Shown here: positions 44,741-54,194 of the stretch, in pieces
Numbering within the stretch: the first letter of the stretch is position 1
How the letters are laid out: every line of letters starts with the position of its first letter
NCBI RefSeq assembly: GCF_001636405.1
Contig: NZ_KV440950.1
Span: 2,751,712-2,815,711 of the forward strand
DNA: 64,000 nucleotides
Origin: Peribacillus frigoritolerans
GTDB taxonomy: Bacteria; Bacillota; Bacilli; Bacillales; DSM-1321
Direction: 5' to 3'
Position numbers and translations under genes: made by a program
The notes under the pieces: generated by a model
Seen by the model: the letters and a program-made list of their open reading frames with translations, nothing else
Told to the model about the DNA's origin: nothing
Databases searched by the model: none

Positions 44741-46324
44741 TCATGAGTTTAATAGCTTTTGTTTTTCAATTCGAAATTCTTCCTCAGTAAGGTAGCCCTG
44801 TTCTTTCAATTCTGCTAACTTCTTAAGATCCTCTATATGATTGGAACTATTTACTGGAACAGAATTAAACAAAACCAATATTTGATTTGTACCTGTGCGA
44901 TCAAGTACCCGATACCCTTGCTTTCCTTTTGTGGCTATTCCTTCACCATTTGGCATACAGTACCCATTAACTTCGCAACTGCCATCATCTCTAACTAACA
45001 GTTTTCCTAACAGACCAATGGCTATCCATTCAGGTCTGCTACTGCGAGGTTTGTATTCAAGCGTAGCATCCCAATCCGGGTTTATAACTGGTCTTAGTTC
45101 TGTCCGTTGGGGCACGATCACATTTCCGGTAGCGTCTAATACAGAAGGAAGTGTGATGTTTTCATACAAAATTTCACCCCATTCTGTAGTCAAGTACTTG
45201 TGTTTCCACCTAAGCTCTCCACTATCAGCTAAGAAGGCAGGTTTTGCACTTGAGATTCCAAGTATATAATCATCTTGACCATTTGCAATTCGCACTTTAT
45301 CCTTTTCCAACGTAACGAAGTACCCGAATTCGATTGGGTATCCATCTGTCGTTTCGAACATTTCCGCATAATCTGCTGCCGGGGTGGTGAGGGTTCCATC
45401 AATTTTTATATTACCGTTACTTAAAATTTTAGCAGCCAAACCAGGCGTTGAGGCATTTGTGCCATTTGCCAGATACCAAGAATACGGAAGCTCATTTGCT
45501 GCACCAAATTGTCCCATGACATGGACGCCTTCCAAGAGGTTTGCATTAGTTGATTGTCCCTCTGTGTGGGAAAATAAACCAGAAGCAACCGTGTTAACAC
45601 CCTCAGCGTGAGAGGTGAAACCGCTCGCAATGTTTAGAGCTCCCTCAGCATGAGAGTTTTGGCCGAGTGCTTGAGTCTGATTTCCTTCAGCATGGGAAAG
45701 ATCCCCGGAAGCAACGGTGCGTTGCCCTTCAGCATGGGCAAAACTTCCACCAGCCAACGTCAAGTTTCCTTCTGCGTGTGAGGCTCTTCCGTTAGCTACC
45801 GTCTGATCTCCTTCGGCATGCGAAGATTCCCCTTGAGCCCTAGTCGCTTGTCCTTCTGCATGAGAAACAAGCCCACTAGCGACCGTATTTTCACCCTCAG
45901 CATGAGATGCAATACCAGAGGCAGTCGTTAGACTTCCCTCTGCATGAGCAAATAAGTTCAAGGCTCGTGAGTTCGAACCTTCAGCATGGGAGGCATTACC
46001 CGAGGCTAAGGAAGAGTTGCCTTCAGAATGGGCAGCGATACCCTCCGCTTTAGTATTTGAACCTTCTGCGTGGGAAGTTTCTCCGCTAGCTGTGGTACGA
46101 AAACCCTCTGCGTGCGAAGCCGCACCGCTAGCTGTCGTGGTATAGCCCTCTGCATGTGCGACATCAGCTGTCGTGTTCGTCTGAAACCCCTCTGTATGGG
46201 AAGCGTTCCCACCTGCTGTTGTGCCACTTCCTTCCGCATGAGAAGCAACTCCGTTGGCAATTGTATTGATCCCTTCGGCTTCTGAACAATTTCCAATTGG
46301 ATTTTGATTACAACCATTCGTCAT
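44741..46324 (-). CDS. YadA-head-like repeat protein with peptidase G2 and SHOCT domains
   Basis: A 527-residue mosaic. Residues about 14-265 are 18 tandem 14-residue units of the form SHAEGxxTxASGxx, the left-handed beta-roll repeat of YadA-type trimeric adhesin heads. Residues about 300-470 (starting ADYAEMFE, IEFGYFVTLEKDKVRIA, DDYILGISSAKPA) match the peptidase G2 autoproteolytic chaperone domain known from phage phi29-like appendages. Residues about 498-526 (LKKLAELKEQGYLTEEEFRIEKQKLL) are a SHOCT module. No signal or anchor is present, so a spore-surface or phage-derived fibre is likelier than a secreted adhesin. ATG 46324 follows AAGGAGAG. Confidence 0.82.
   Translation of the reverse strand: MTNGCNQNPIGNCSEAEGINTIANGVASHAEGSGTTAGGNASHTEGFQTNTTADVAHAEGYTTTASGAASHAEGFRTTASGETSHAEGSNTKAEGIAAHSEGNSSLASGNASHAEGSNSRALNLFAHAEGSLTTASGIASHAEGENTVASGLVSHAEGQATRAQGESSHAEGDQTVANGRASHAEGNLTLAGGSFAHAEGQRTVASGDLSHAEGNQTQALGQNSHAEGALNIASGFTSHAEGVNTVASGLFSHTEGQSTNANLLEGVHVMGQFGAANELPYSWYLANGTNASTPGLAAKILSNGNIKIDGTLTTPAADYAEMFETTDGYPIEFGYFVTLEKDKVRIANGQDDYILGISSAKPAFLADSGELRWKHKYLTTEWGEILYENITLPSVLDATGNVIVPQRTELRPVINPDWDATLEYKPRSSRPEWIAIGLLGKLLVRDDGSCEVNGYCMPNGEGIATKGKQGYRVLDRTGTNQILVLFNSVPVNSSNHIEDLKKLAELKEQGYLTEEEFRIEKQKLLNS
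45530..46285 (-). repeat. 42-bp tandem repeats encoding 14-residue SHAEG units
   Basis: Eighteen consecutive coding units (17 with [SA]H[ATS]EG and one diverged SEAEG). DNA identity among units is moderate, so the repeat is old and selected at protein level. Confidence 0.88.
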
Positions 46325-47133
46325 ATTAATTCTCTCCTTAGGTATTAGATTTATCAAAGACTTATTAAGTTCACATTCACTGTATTAACCGGCTTTCTTC
46401 GGAAATAAAAATCTTTTAAGCTGTAAATATAGTGGAAATCTTCATTATTTCTATAGCTATTCATCATACGGAAAAACACGTTTCGTGAGAATAATAATTA
46501 TTCTTAATTTTACAACTATTAGGCGATTCCCTTTATTAAATATGACTTCTTTTTTCTGAAGACAGCATGATTGACCCTGTTATTATGGTATGCCTCTGGA
46601 ACATATTGATATGGACAAATCATTCAATTATAGGGACTTTAAATTTTTCCATTGTTAGGTAATCCAATATTTTTCAACAAAATTTAAAAAGTAAATATTA
46701 AAATGAAAACTCACATTGATAAAACACATAATAAAATCTTGTCACTCAAATGTTTAAAGTTTGGGAGTTATATCGTTTAAATGATATTTATAATTTATTT
46801 GCGCTTTTATTATTATTTGGGGAGAGTAGCCCATAGCAACAGGGAGATTAAAGGCATAATGTAATAAAGAGACCGTGTTTGTGATGAAATAAGGATTTTA
46901 TAGAAATGGTAAAGGTTAAGTATTAAGTGCCTTGAAATGGATAAAGGTGAATAATGAGCATTAATGGGGTTTCGATGAGTTGTTTTGTATTTGAATGGTT
47001 TATCTGACTCTTAGTGAACAAATGGGTAGTGGTTAATCAAAAATCCTACAGAGTTTGTATCTATTATAAAAAATTCTCCAAAAACATAGAGTTTAGCGAG
47101 TATTAACATCAATAGTGATTGGATGAGAAATCA
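46325..47133. other. Gene-free region, about 810 bp
   Basis: Strongly AT-rich. A segment at 46587-46635 (GGTATGCCTC then TATGGACAAATCATTCA) resembles the region just upstream of the 44448 start (44470-44525). Otherwise I see no gene, RNA or mobile remnant. Confidence 0.5.
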
Positions 47134-48033
47134 ATGAATCAACAAGGCAAATTAATAATCACAGGAGCTAGTGGGTTTACCGGTCAGCATGCATGTGCAC
47201 ACTTTCTGAAATCTGGTTTTGATATTACAGCAGTTTCAAGAAAAAAGATAAATTTCGAAAAAGAAATCCACACAGAATGTTGTGATCTTACAAATAAAAA
47301 GGATGTATACAGCCTGGTTAAAAGTATCAAACCTCATTTCCTTCTTCATTTAGCAGGCCAAAATCACGTTGGAGAATCATGGTTGGACCCAGTTTCATCG
47401 TTGGAAGCAAATTCCATGTCCACCGCTTATTTAATAGATGCCCTTCGTAAAGAAAGTCCAACCTGTAAAATCTTGATAGTTGGCTCCGCTCTTCAATTTG
47501 ATCCAACATCTATATCCACACTTTCCCATCCATATAGTTTAAGTAAAACACTTCAAGTACTTATCGCACAATCATGGACAGTTTTATACAATATGGATAT
47601 CGTCATAGCAAAACCATCTAATTTAATTGGACCAGGATTCTCAAAAGGTGTTTGTTCTGTTTTTGCACAAAAAATTGTAGAGATGGAAGAGCAAAAGGCA
47701 GAAAAAGTTCTCGAGGTTCATAATCTGAATGCCAAACGTGATTTTCTTGACGTAAGAGATGCAGTTAGAGCTTATGAAGTTCTATTGAAAAAGGGGAAGT
47801 CCGGAGAAATATATGATGTTGCTTCAGGTAATAATTGTACTCTAGGAGAAATCATTGAAGGATATAAATTGTTAACATCCGAAGAAATACAGGTGAAGTT
47901 GAAACGAAATGATTTAATTGAAAAAAATATTGAAAGCGATCCTATTAAGCTTGTGAATTTAGGATGGAAGCAAAGAATTTCACTTGAATCATCTTTATTG
48001 GCCATTCTTAACTTTTATCGTCGACAAAAGTGA
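47134..48033 (+). CDS. NAD-dependent epimerase/dehydratase, Rmd (GDP-4-keto-6-deoxymannose reductase)-like
   Basis: A 299-residue extended SDR: TGASGFTGQHAC at the start, HLAGQNHVGESWLDP (the Rmd/GMD-type HLAA...V..S motif), SHPYSLSK with the catalytic Tyr/Lys, and RDFLDVRDAVRAY. These fit reductases that make 6-deoxyhexoses. No cognate GDP-mannose dehydratase is in the window. ATG 47134 has a weak GGATGAG; a TTG five codons upstream is an alternative. Confidence 0.78.
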   Translation: MNQQGKLIITGASGFTGQHACAHFLKSGFDITAVSRKKINFEKEIHTECCDLTNKKDVYSLVKSIKPHFLLHLAGQNHVGESWLDPVSSLEANSMSTAYLIDALRKESPTCKILIVGSALQFDPTSISTLSHPYSLSKTLQVLIAQSWTVLYNMDIVIAKPSNLIGPGFSKGVCSVFAQKIVEMEEQKAEKVLEVHNLNAKRDFLDVRDAVRAYEVLLKKGKSGEIYDVASGNNCTLGEIIEGYKLLTSEEIQVKLKRNDLIEKNIESDPIKLVNLGWKQRISLESSLLAILNFYRRQK

Positions 48034-48132
48034 AAATGCCGGAAAAAATAATTTTTTATTAAACAATCGATTTACTACATGATACTTCTTGTATCTGTAT
48101 TAATCATTTTAATTTTTACAGGGGGGTAGGCA

Positions 48133-48849
48133 ATGGATCCGAAAGTATCAATCATTATTCCTTTTTACAATTGCTCCTATATAGATCAAGCTATTCAAAG
48201 TGCACTAAATCAAACCTATAAGAATATAGAGATTATAGTAGTAGATGACGGTTCAACAATTTTTACTGAAAAAATTCAACCATTTTTGGGGCGGGTACTT
48301 TACTTAAGAAAAGAGAACGGTGGAACTGCTACGGCATTAAACCATGGTATACAGGCTGCATCGGGAGAGTATATTGCCTGGTTAAGTTCGGATGATTATT
48401 TTCTTCCTGAAAAGGTATTCAAGCAAATAACTTTTATGCTCAAAAATAATGCAGAAATAAGTTTTACGAATTATGATTGTATCAATAAAAATAATCAAGT
48501 AATACTTAATTGGGTCGGAGAACGCTTTTCGGATATTGAAAACGGAGTGTATCAAGCTTTTTTATTTCGAAATCCTGTTAATGGCTGTACAGTCGTTATG
48601 AAAAAAGAGATATTTGATAAGATTGGTTATTTTATTCCATATCATCGTTATACACATGATTATGAAATGTGGTTTCGGTTACTAGTAAACGGCTATAAGA
48701 TGTATTATTTAGATGAAAGCTTAACAAAATTGAGGCAGCACAATGAGTCGGGTACAAGTAAATTTCAACCTGAAATGAAGAAAGAAATAGCCATAATTGA
48801 AAACTATTATCGACCACTTCTTATGAAAAACATGAAGGCTTTTTTATAA
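48133..48849 (+). CDS. Glycosyltransferase family 2 protein
   Basis: A 238-residue GT-A glycosyltransferase. VSIIIPFYNCSYIDQAIQSALNQTYKNIEIIVVDDGS is the canonical GT2 nucleotide-binding start. The metal-binding region is in WLSSDDYFLPEKV, and GCTVVMKKEIFDKIGYF...THDYEMWFRL holds the catalytic-base ED-like segment. It is closely related to the gene at 50550-51266. AGGGGGG precedes the ATG. Confidence 0.88.
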   Translation: MDPKVSIIIPFYNCSYIDQAIQSALNQTYKNIEIIVVDDGSTIFTEKIQPFLGRVLYLRKENGGTATALNHGIQAASGEYIAWLSSDDYFLPEKVFKQITFMLKNNAEISFTNYDCINKNNQVILNWVGERFSDIENGVYQAFLFRNPVNGCTVVMKKEIFDKIGYFIPYHRYTHDYEMWFRLLVNGYKMYYLDESLTKLRQHNESGTSKFQPEMKKEIAIIENYYRPLLMKNMKAFL

Positions 48850-49095
48850 GGGTCATATATATTTATTAGATGAATGGTTATAAAGTCAAAGAAAATTTGA
48901 TTTTTTATCGCTATACTCAAAATCGTAGGGAAAGATTAGTAAAATTTTTATACAAAAAACTTGGTGTAATATAAATATAAAGCCTTAATTGAAGCTAATA
49001 ATCTATAAATAGTTTTGGCATTCGATAAATTTTTCACCTAAAAGAAAAGGGAAGTTATCGTTGTTTGGTGACAGCGGAGTAAGTATATAGAAACA

Positions 49096-49124
49096 TAAGC
49101 CGGAATTTACTTTTCCGGCTTTAA
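49096..49124. terminator. Hairpin between converging glycosyltransferase genes
   Basis: Stem AAGCCGGAA / TTCCGGCTT; T-rich tail mainly on the plus strand. Confidence 0.55.
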
Positions 49125-49138
49125 GTTTCTTTTTATTA

Positions 49139-50215
49139 TTAAAAATTTATTCCGAGTGATCTAAGCATGTTGATAAAATTTTGGCAATATAAATCTGGAT
49201 TAAAATGTGTTTTTACATGTCTAAGGGCATTTAATCGTATTTCTTCTCTTAATTTATGGTTGTTCATTAATTCATTTGCCTCTTTGACTGCTTCGGATAC
49301 ATTCCCTAGAGCATAATATTTTCCAGTTTGATTATGAATGATTGAGCTTCTTACGCCATCGGAATCGGTCGTCAACACAGGGCATTTACAACTCATTGCC
49401 TCGAGAAGTGAGTAAGGGGCTCCTTCCACTTTTGAGGTTGAACATAAAAAACCTCCTGAATCGCCGACAAGTGAGAAATATTTGGCCATTTCGGAATTAG
49501 GAACATTTGAATGAAGAGTGAGGTATTTGTTCAAATTTAATTGTGTTATTAAATTTTTAAATTGGATTCTTTCTTTTGGGTCACCAATAGTGGGATCTTC
49601 AAACATATACAATTGTATGTTTGAATTTATTTGGTGGATAAGTTGATAACCTATTTGAAGAAATTCCCTCCAATTCTTGTTATCCTCAATTCTGCCGATC
49701 CATGCAATTTTTGGTCCACCTACTAATGGAAATGACCGGTAAGAAAATTGATTCGTATCGAAGCAATTATTGAAACTGAATTTTGGAATTGAAGGATAAA
49801 GTTCAGATAATAATTGCATGATGTGTGGTGTTTTTGGATTAAGGAATCCATCTGCGTAGGCTGTGACATGTGGAATAGCATTTGTAAGTGCCGCCCTTGC
49901 TGCACTTTTGGGGCCGTATCCTTGAATTTCTATAATCATCTTTCCTTTAAAACCCATACTTCTGAATCTGGGTAAGGCTAGGAAATCTGAAACCACAACG
50001 ATTGCGCTATATTTTCCATCTTCTAAAATTTTCTTGATTTCGATATCATCATTCGAAATGAATGTTGGGGCGTTGTGATCATTTATATGTTTTCTTTTAT
50101 TTGTATAATAAAGGAAATGTGCATTAATATTAAATTTCTTTAGTGCGGCCGATCGTTGTCGATTTAATGTCTCCACTCCTCCACTTGGAACATAGAAAAC
50201 AAACAGTATATTCAT
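49139..50215 (-). CDS. Glycosyltransferase (GT4-like, GT-B fold)
   Basis: A 358-residue protein. PSGGVETLNRQRSAALKKFNI is the N-terminal GT-B glycine-rich loop. IAWIGRIEDNKNWREFLQIG opens the C-terminal domain. CSTSKVEGAPYSLLEAMSCKCPVLTTDSDGV holds the EX7E donor-site motif (E in VEG, E in LLEA). Acceptor and donor are unknown. ATG 50215 follows AGGAGGAG. A wrecked relative lies at 51505-51834 on the other strand. Confidence 0.83.
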   Translation of the reverse strand: MNILFVFYVPSGGVETLNRQRSAALKKFNINAHFLYYTNKRKHINDHNAPTFISNDDIEIKKILEDGKYSAIVVVSDFLALPRFRSMGFKGKMIIEIQGYGPKSAARAALTNAIPHVTAYADGFLNPKTPHIMQLLSELYPSIPKFSFNNCFDTNQFSYRSFPLVGGPKIAWIGRIEDNKNWREFLQIGYQLIHQINSNIQLYMFEDPTIGDPKERIQFKNLITQLNLNKYLTLHSNVPNSEMAKYFSLVGDSGGFLCSTSKVEGAPYSLLEAMSCKCPVLTTDSDGVRSSIIHNQTGKYYALGNVSEAVKEANELMNNHKLREEIRLNALRHVKTHFNPDLYCQNFINMLRSLGINF

Positions 50216-50549
50216 ATTTCTCCTCCTAAAATAAACCAATATGATTTTTATATAACAGTGATTAAAGGGTTGAAACCCTATATAAACAGGCTACAAGTCT
50301 AAATTGATTCGTACATCTTGGATGAGTCCAAAACATATGTATTATATATATGATATAGGGACCGATTTTATTTTGATATCCAGATAATACACGCCATTTT
50401 TTGAGGAGAATGTCATTTAAAGGTTTTTACGCATCTAAATAAGTGTGAGACTAACTGTAATTTACGAATAACTCAAGGGTTACAATGTTTAAGTGAGCAA
50501 GGATCCAGATTTGTATTAAAAGGTATATTGATGGAGGGGTGGTTCAAGT
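50216..50549. other. Divergent intergenic region, 334 bp
   Basis: A promoter region shared by two divergent glycosyltransferase genes. AT-rich; no operator, RNA or small gene can be supported. Confidence 0.45.
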
Positions 50550-51266
50550 ATGTCAATGGTATCTATCATTGTTCCTTTCTATAATTGTCCATACATTGAT
50601 CAGGCATTGGAAAGTTTGGTCAACCAAACATATAAACATATAGAAATAATCGTCGTAAACGATGGTTCCACACAATATAAAGATAAAATTGTTCCTTACT
50701 TAGATAAGATAAAGTATATCGAAAAGAAGAATGGAGGAACGGCGAGTGCCTTAAATATGGGTATAAAAAATGCCACTGGTAATTACATTTGTTGGCTGAG
50801 TTCAGATGATATTTTTTATCCTGAAAAAACAGAAGTGCAGTTGGACTTCATGCAAAGGAATCGTGCCCTCTTTAGTTATACAAGTTATCATTGTATAAAT
50901 GAAAAAAGCGAAATTATCACTGCTAACTTAGGCATAAACCCGCCTAACCGACTTGAACTAATCAAAGCAATGAGCAGGGGAAATATTATAAATGGCTGTT
51001 CTGTAATGATTCATAGGAAGGTATTTAATCTTTTAGGTGTATTTGATGAAAAACTTCCATACACTCACGATTATGAATTATGGTTACGAGTAGTACAAAA
51101 ATTTGATATACACTTTGTACCTCAACCACTATTGCTTTATAGAGTTCATATGCAAATGGGCTCAATGAAGCATGCAAATGCTATCACAAAGGAAAAGAGC
51201 CTCGTTGTTAGCCGTCATGGTGATAACATGCGACAATTACTGAAAAGGTTGCTGAGGAAACATTAA
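50550..51266 (+). CDS. Glycosyltransferase family 2 protein
   Basis: A 238-residue paralogue of the 48133 gene, the same length, with VSIIVPFYNCPYIDQALESL, VVNDGS, WLSSDDIFYPEKT and THDYELWLRV. The second aspartate of the usual DDGS is Asn-Asp here (VNDGS), which is common in GT2. GGAGGGGTGG precedes the ATG. Duplication within the locus suggests successive additions of related sugars. Confidence 0.88.
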   Translation: MSMVSIIVPFYNCPYIDQALESLVNQTYKHIEIIVVNDGSTQYKDKIVPYLDKIKYIEKKNGGTASALNMGIKNATGNYICWLSSDDIFYPEKTEVQLDFMQRNRALFSYTSYHCINEKSEIITANLGINPPNRLELIKAMSRGNIINGCSVMIHRKVFNLLGVFDEKLPYTHDYELWLRVVQKFDIHFVPQPLLLYRVHMQMGSMKHANAITKEKSLVVSRHGDNMRQLLKRLLRKH

Positions 51267-51472
51267 AAAATCAAATTCACAGTTTATGAAACTAATTCTG
51301 TAGGATATTTTAACTTACATCTCCGATACCTCAATCTGTTTCTATCTTGTCCATAAATTGTATTTGAACTTTTATTTTGCTTTTATATTTAAGTATTTGG
51401 TATATATAGATTTTTGATTTTACAAACTAATGGTTTTATCGATACCTCAGATTGATCACGATGAAAATTAAA

Positions 51473-51504
51473 AACGAAGCAGAGTATCAATACTCTGCTT
51501 CCTT
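51473..51504 (-). terminator. Perfect hairpin, terminator-like on the minus strand
   Basis: Stem GAAGCAGAGTA / TACTCTGCTTC with T-tract only on the minus strand. There is no obvious minus-strand gene to terminate, so it may be a relic. Confidence 0.5.
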
Positions 51505-51834
51505 CGAAGATACAGAGTTCAAGCAGATTTTGACTAAAGGAAATTATGATGTAGTTGTAATTACATCAGATAGTGGAGCATTGCCTCGATTTGAAATCTC
51601 GGATATAAAGGAAAAAAATTAATTTATGAACTCCAAGGTTTTGGAGCAATAGATCAAGCAAGACGGATGTGTTAATACAAGTAAAGCCAATTATTACTAA
51701 ATATAAAGACGGGTTATTAAACCCAAGAACCCATATATCACTCAGTTATTTAACGAATTATCCCCAACTGTTTTAGAAAGATATAATATGAACTATAAAA
51801 TAATGCTTGACTGTTTAGGTCTTACTAAAAAGTA
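51505..51834 (+). pseudogene. Decayed GT4-like glycosyltransferase
   Basis: Reading across frames gives KGNYDVVVITSDSGALPRF, then IYELQGFGAIDQARR, then KDGLLNPRTHIS and finally IMLDCLGLTKK with a stop. These line up in order with DGKYSAIVVVSDFLALPRF, IIEIQGYGPKSAAR, ADGFLNPKTPHI and the very end (INMLRSLGINF) of the intact gene at 49139-50215. The C-terminal donor-binding half is deleted, and there are frameshifts and stops. Confidence 0.75.
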
Positions 51835-52235
51835 AGTTCTTTTAAATAAGTTTTTTTTAATCCTTTTTTATGGGCTTTTATATTAATTCAGCTGTGCGAT
51901 TTGAACTTATAAACTTTTTTAATTAATAAATTCTCCATATTTATATACTTATATTAAACCTTTGTCCATGGCAGTTATAGTGAAGAATACATAGTGTAAT
52001 AAGAGTGAATTTAACTGATGCCTCAGTGCACAAGTGTAAAAGAGAAAGTGCCTTTTTTCCTCGGGCAAATAAGAGCTATTGAAATAGACGTTCTTTACCT
52101 TTAAGTATCTAATAGAAAGGTATTGCCGGATTAAATATCAAATCGCTTAGTCATAGTACAAATTTCCTGAGCAATGAGAACATTTCTTAGAGAATAGATA
52201 GGTTAATAATAAAAAAACAACAGAAGGTGAGATAA
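51835..52235. other. Gene-free region, about 400 bp
   Basis: AT-rich spacer between the GT relic and the beta-propeller-like gene. It presumably holds the promoter for the latter, but no clear element can be assigned. Confidence 0.4.
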
Positions 52236-53201
52236 TTGGAAAAATATTATGTAGTAGGAGCTCAACAAAAGAACGGAGTCTACAAAGACTGGGAACAATA
52301 TCAAAAGGGTGTGATACTAAAAGTTTCTCCAGGACACAATCTCATTGAGAAATGTATAGAATATATTTCACCTCCAGAAGTTATTCCACAAAAATCCCCT
52401 TCCATTTCATTCACAGCAGCGACCATTGAAAACAATCATCTATATGTAGGCACGCAGACGGAAATATTAGTGTATACCCTTCCGAACTTTCAAAAAGTTG
52501 GTTATCTATCACTTCCTTGTTTTAATGACATTCATCATGTTAGTCCTACATCAAAAGGGAATTTACTCGTTGTAAATACTGGTTTGGATATGGTGCTTGA
52601 GATATCGCCTATAGGAAAAATTTTAAATGAATGGCATGTTTTTGGAGAGAATATATGGCAAAAATTTTCCCGCACGATCGATTATCGTAAAATAGCCACT
52701 ACGAAACCCCATCAATCGCATCCTAACTTTGTATTTCAAATCGGAAAAGATATTTGGGCAACCCGCTGCTTGCAGGAAGATGCAATCTGTTTAACTGAAC
52801 CTAAAAAACAAATTCAAATTGGCGGAGAAAAGGTTCATGACGGTATTGTGTTTGGAGATTCGATTTACTTTACTCAAGTAAACGGACAAGTGGTCAGGGT
52901 TGATATCCATACACTTAGAGTAAAACAAGTATTTAATTTAAATAACTACACCAACACTAATAAAAATTTGGGTTGGTGCAGAGGGATTATCGTGCTTGAT
53001 GAACATAAGGTGATAGTTGGGTTTTCAAGAATAAGACCCTCCAAAAAGTTTAAAGAAGACGGAACAATTATCATGGAAGGAGAATATGGTAGTTTACCAA
53101 CAAGGATCGCTTGTTATGATTTAAAACATGGAAAATTATTATGGGAGCAACAGCTTGAGGAATATAATTTGAATGCAATATATTCGATTCATAAAGCTTA
53201 G
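52236..53201 (+). CDS. Beta-propeller-like protein of unknown function (DUF4915-like)
   Basis: A 321-residue soluble protein with no signal peptide. Repeating short strand motifs (HLYVGTQTEILVYTLP, GNLLVVNTGLDMVLEIS, DSIYFTQVNGQVVRVDI, KLLWEQQLEEYNLNAIYSI) point to a propeller. Conserved-looking blocks are NDIHHV, NTGLD, SHPNFVF, VHDGIV, LGWCRGI and VGFSRIRP, the pattern of uncharacterised DUF4915/TIGR03032-type proteins. That family match is from memory and tentative. TTG start behind AGAAGGTGAG. It lies next to glycosyltransferases and sulfate-activation genes. A C-terminal relic of a second copy is at 60245-60424. Confidence 0.65.
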   Translation: MEKYYVVGAQQKNGVYKDWEQYQKGVILKVSPGHNLIEKCIEYISPPEVIPQKSPSISFTAATIENNHLYVGTQTEILVYTLPNFQKVGYLSLPCFNDIHHVSPTSKGNLLVVNTGLDMVLEISPIGKILNEWHVFGENIWQKFSRTIDYRKIATTKPHQSHPNFVFQIGKDIWATRCLQEDAICLTEPKKQIQIGGEKVHDGIVFGDSIYFTQVNGQVVRVDIHTLRVKQVFNLNNYTNTNKNLGWCRGIIVLDEHKVIVGFSRIRPSKKFKEDGTIIMEGEYGSLPTRIACYDLKHGKLLWEQQLEEYNLNAIYSIHKA

Positions 53202-54194
53202 AAATCATTCAACTATATAATGAGCAAGTTTGATATCAGGCGATAAAAAAAGATGTAGTACTTTTTGGAGTTAGAGGAAGGGCTTCCTATAGACGGCCGT
53301 TTTAAATTCCAATAATAATATTATTTAACCCATGAAGTGACCAATAAATGATTACATTGGGCGTTGTTAGTTAATTTGTCTTTCGGGAAATTGACTAACA
53401 AGCTCAAATTCATTTTAGCAGAGTGCTTTCCAAGCGTTTGTTATACAATCTCGATTTTAAATACGAGATAACCGCGAGGATTCCTGGTGTATTTGGTTTT
53501 TGATACAAGAGTGATAAGCTTGTTGACTCAACTGTCATATTAGTAAGCAATTGTATGTAGCTCCTTCTAAAAACTCCTTATAATGTTCCTATTTAGGCAC
53601 CAATTGTTGCTCATGAGTTGCTTAATTCTTCAGACGGATCCTCTTTTCAGCTTTCACCTTAAAGTCAGATGAAAAGCAAACGAACAATCAGATACTTCTT
53701 GATTGACATGAGGAAAAATCTTTACCACGTTCATTGACCCACTAAATTATCTGAATTGAATTCAGACAGGTTCCTAGTTTTCAGAAATAGAAAAATCTCG
53801 AATATGACCTTTTTTGAAGTGTCTATAATAGGGATATTCACAGATAAATTTTACAATTTTTTGTTTTAAATGAAATCCAATACAGTTTATGAAACCTTTG
53901 CATATCCTATTTAGAGATTTCTATATATACGGGAGATTACTCTATATAGTTGAGTGAAAATAAATGACTGAAAATAATACCATTAGTAAAAGAATGAATT
54001 CAGAGAATCTATATTTGACGAGCACACGTTTATAGGGTGTGGATTCGGCTCTTACATCGGAAAAATACAATATTGATAATCAATAAATCGGATAAATGAG
54101 GACCCTACAGCAATAATTTAGGTGTGAATTAAGGACTCTTTTTATGTTGGATGAATATACAAAGGTAAAAGGAATCGTTTTGTAGGAGGAAAAC
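53202..54194. other. Gene-free region, about 990 bp
   Basis: Stops in all frames; no confident similarity seen on either strand. Probably further decayed sequence, as in neighbouring gaps. Confidence 0.45.

Noticed and set aside
45530..46285. Regular 42-bp spacing resembling a CRISPR array
   Set aside because: The units are contiguous, in one reading frame, and encode SHAEG protein repeats; there are no spacers and no cas genes.
54010..54190. Possible SAM or other sulfur riboswitch ahead of the TSUP gene
   Set aside because: None of the S-box core motifs, so clear at 18761, is present here.
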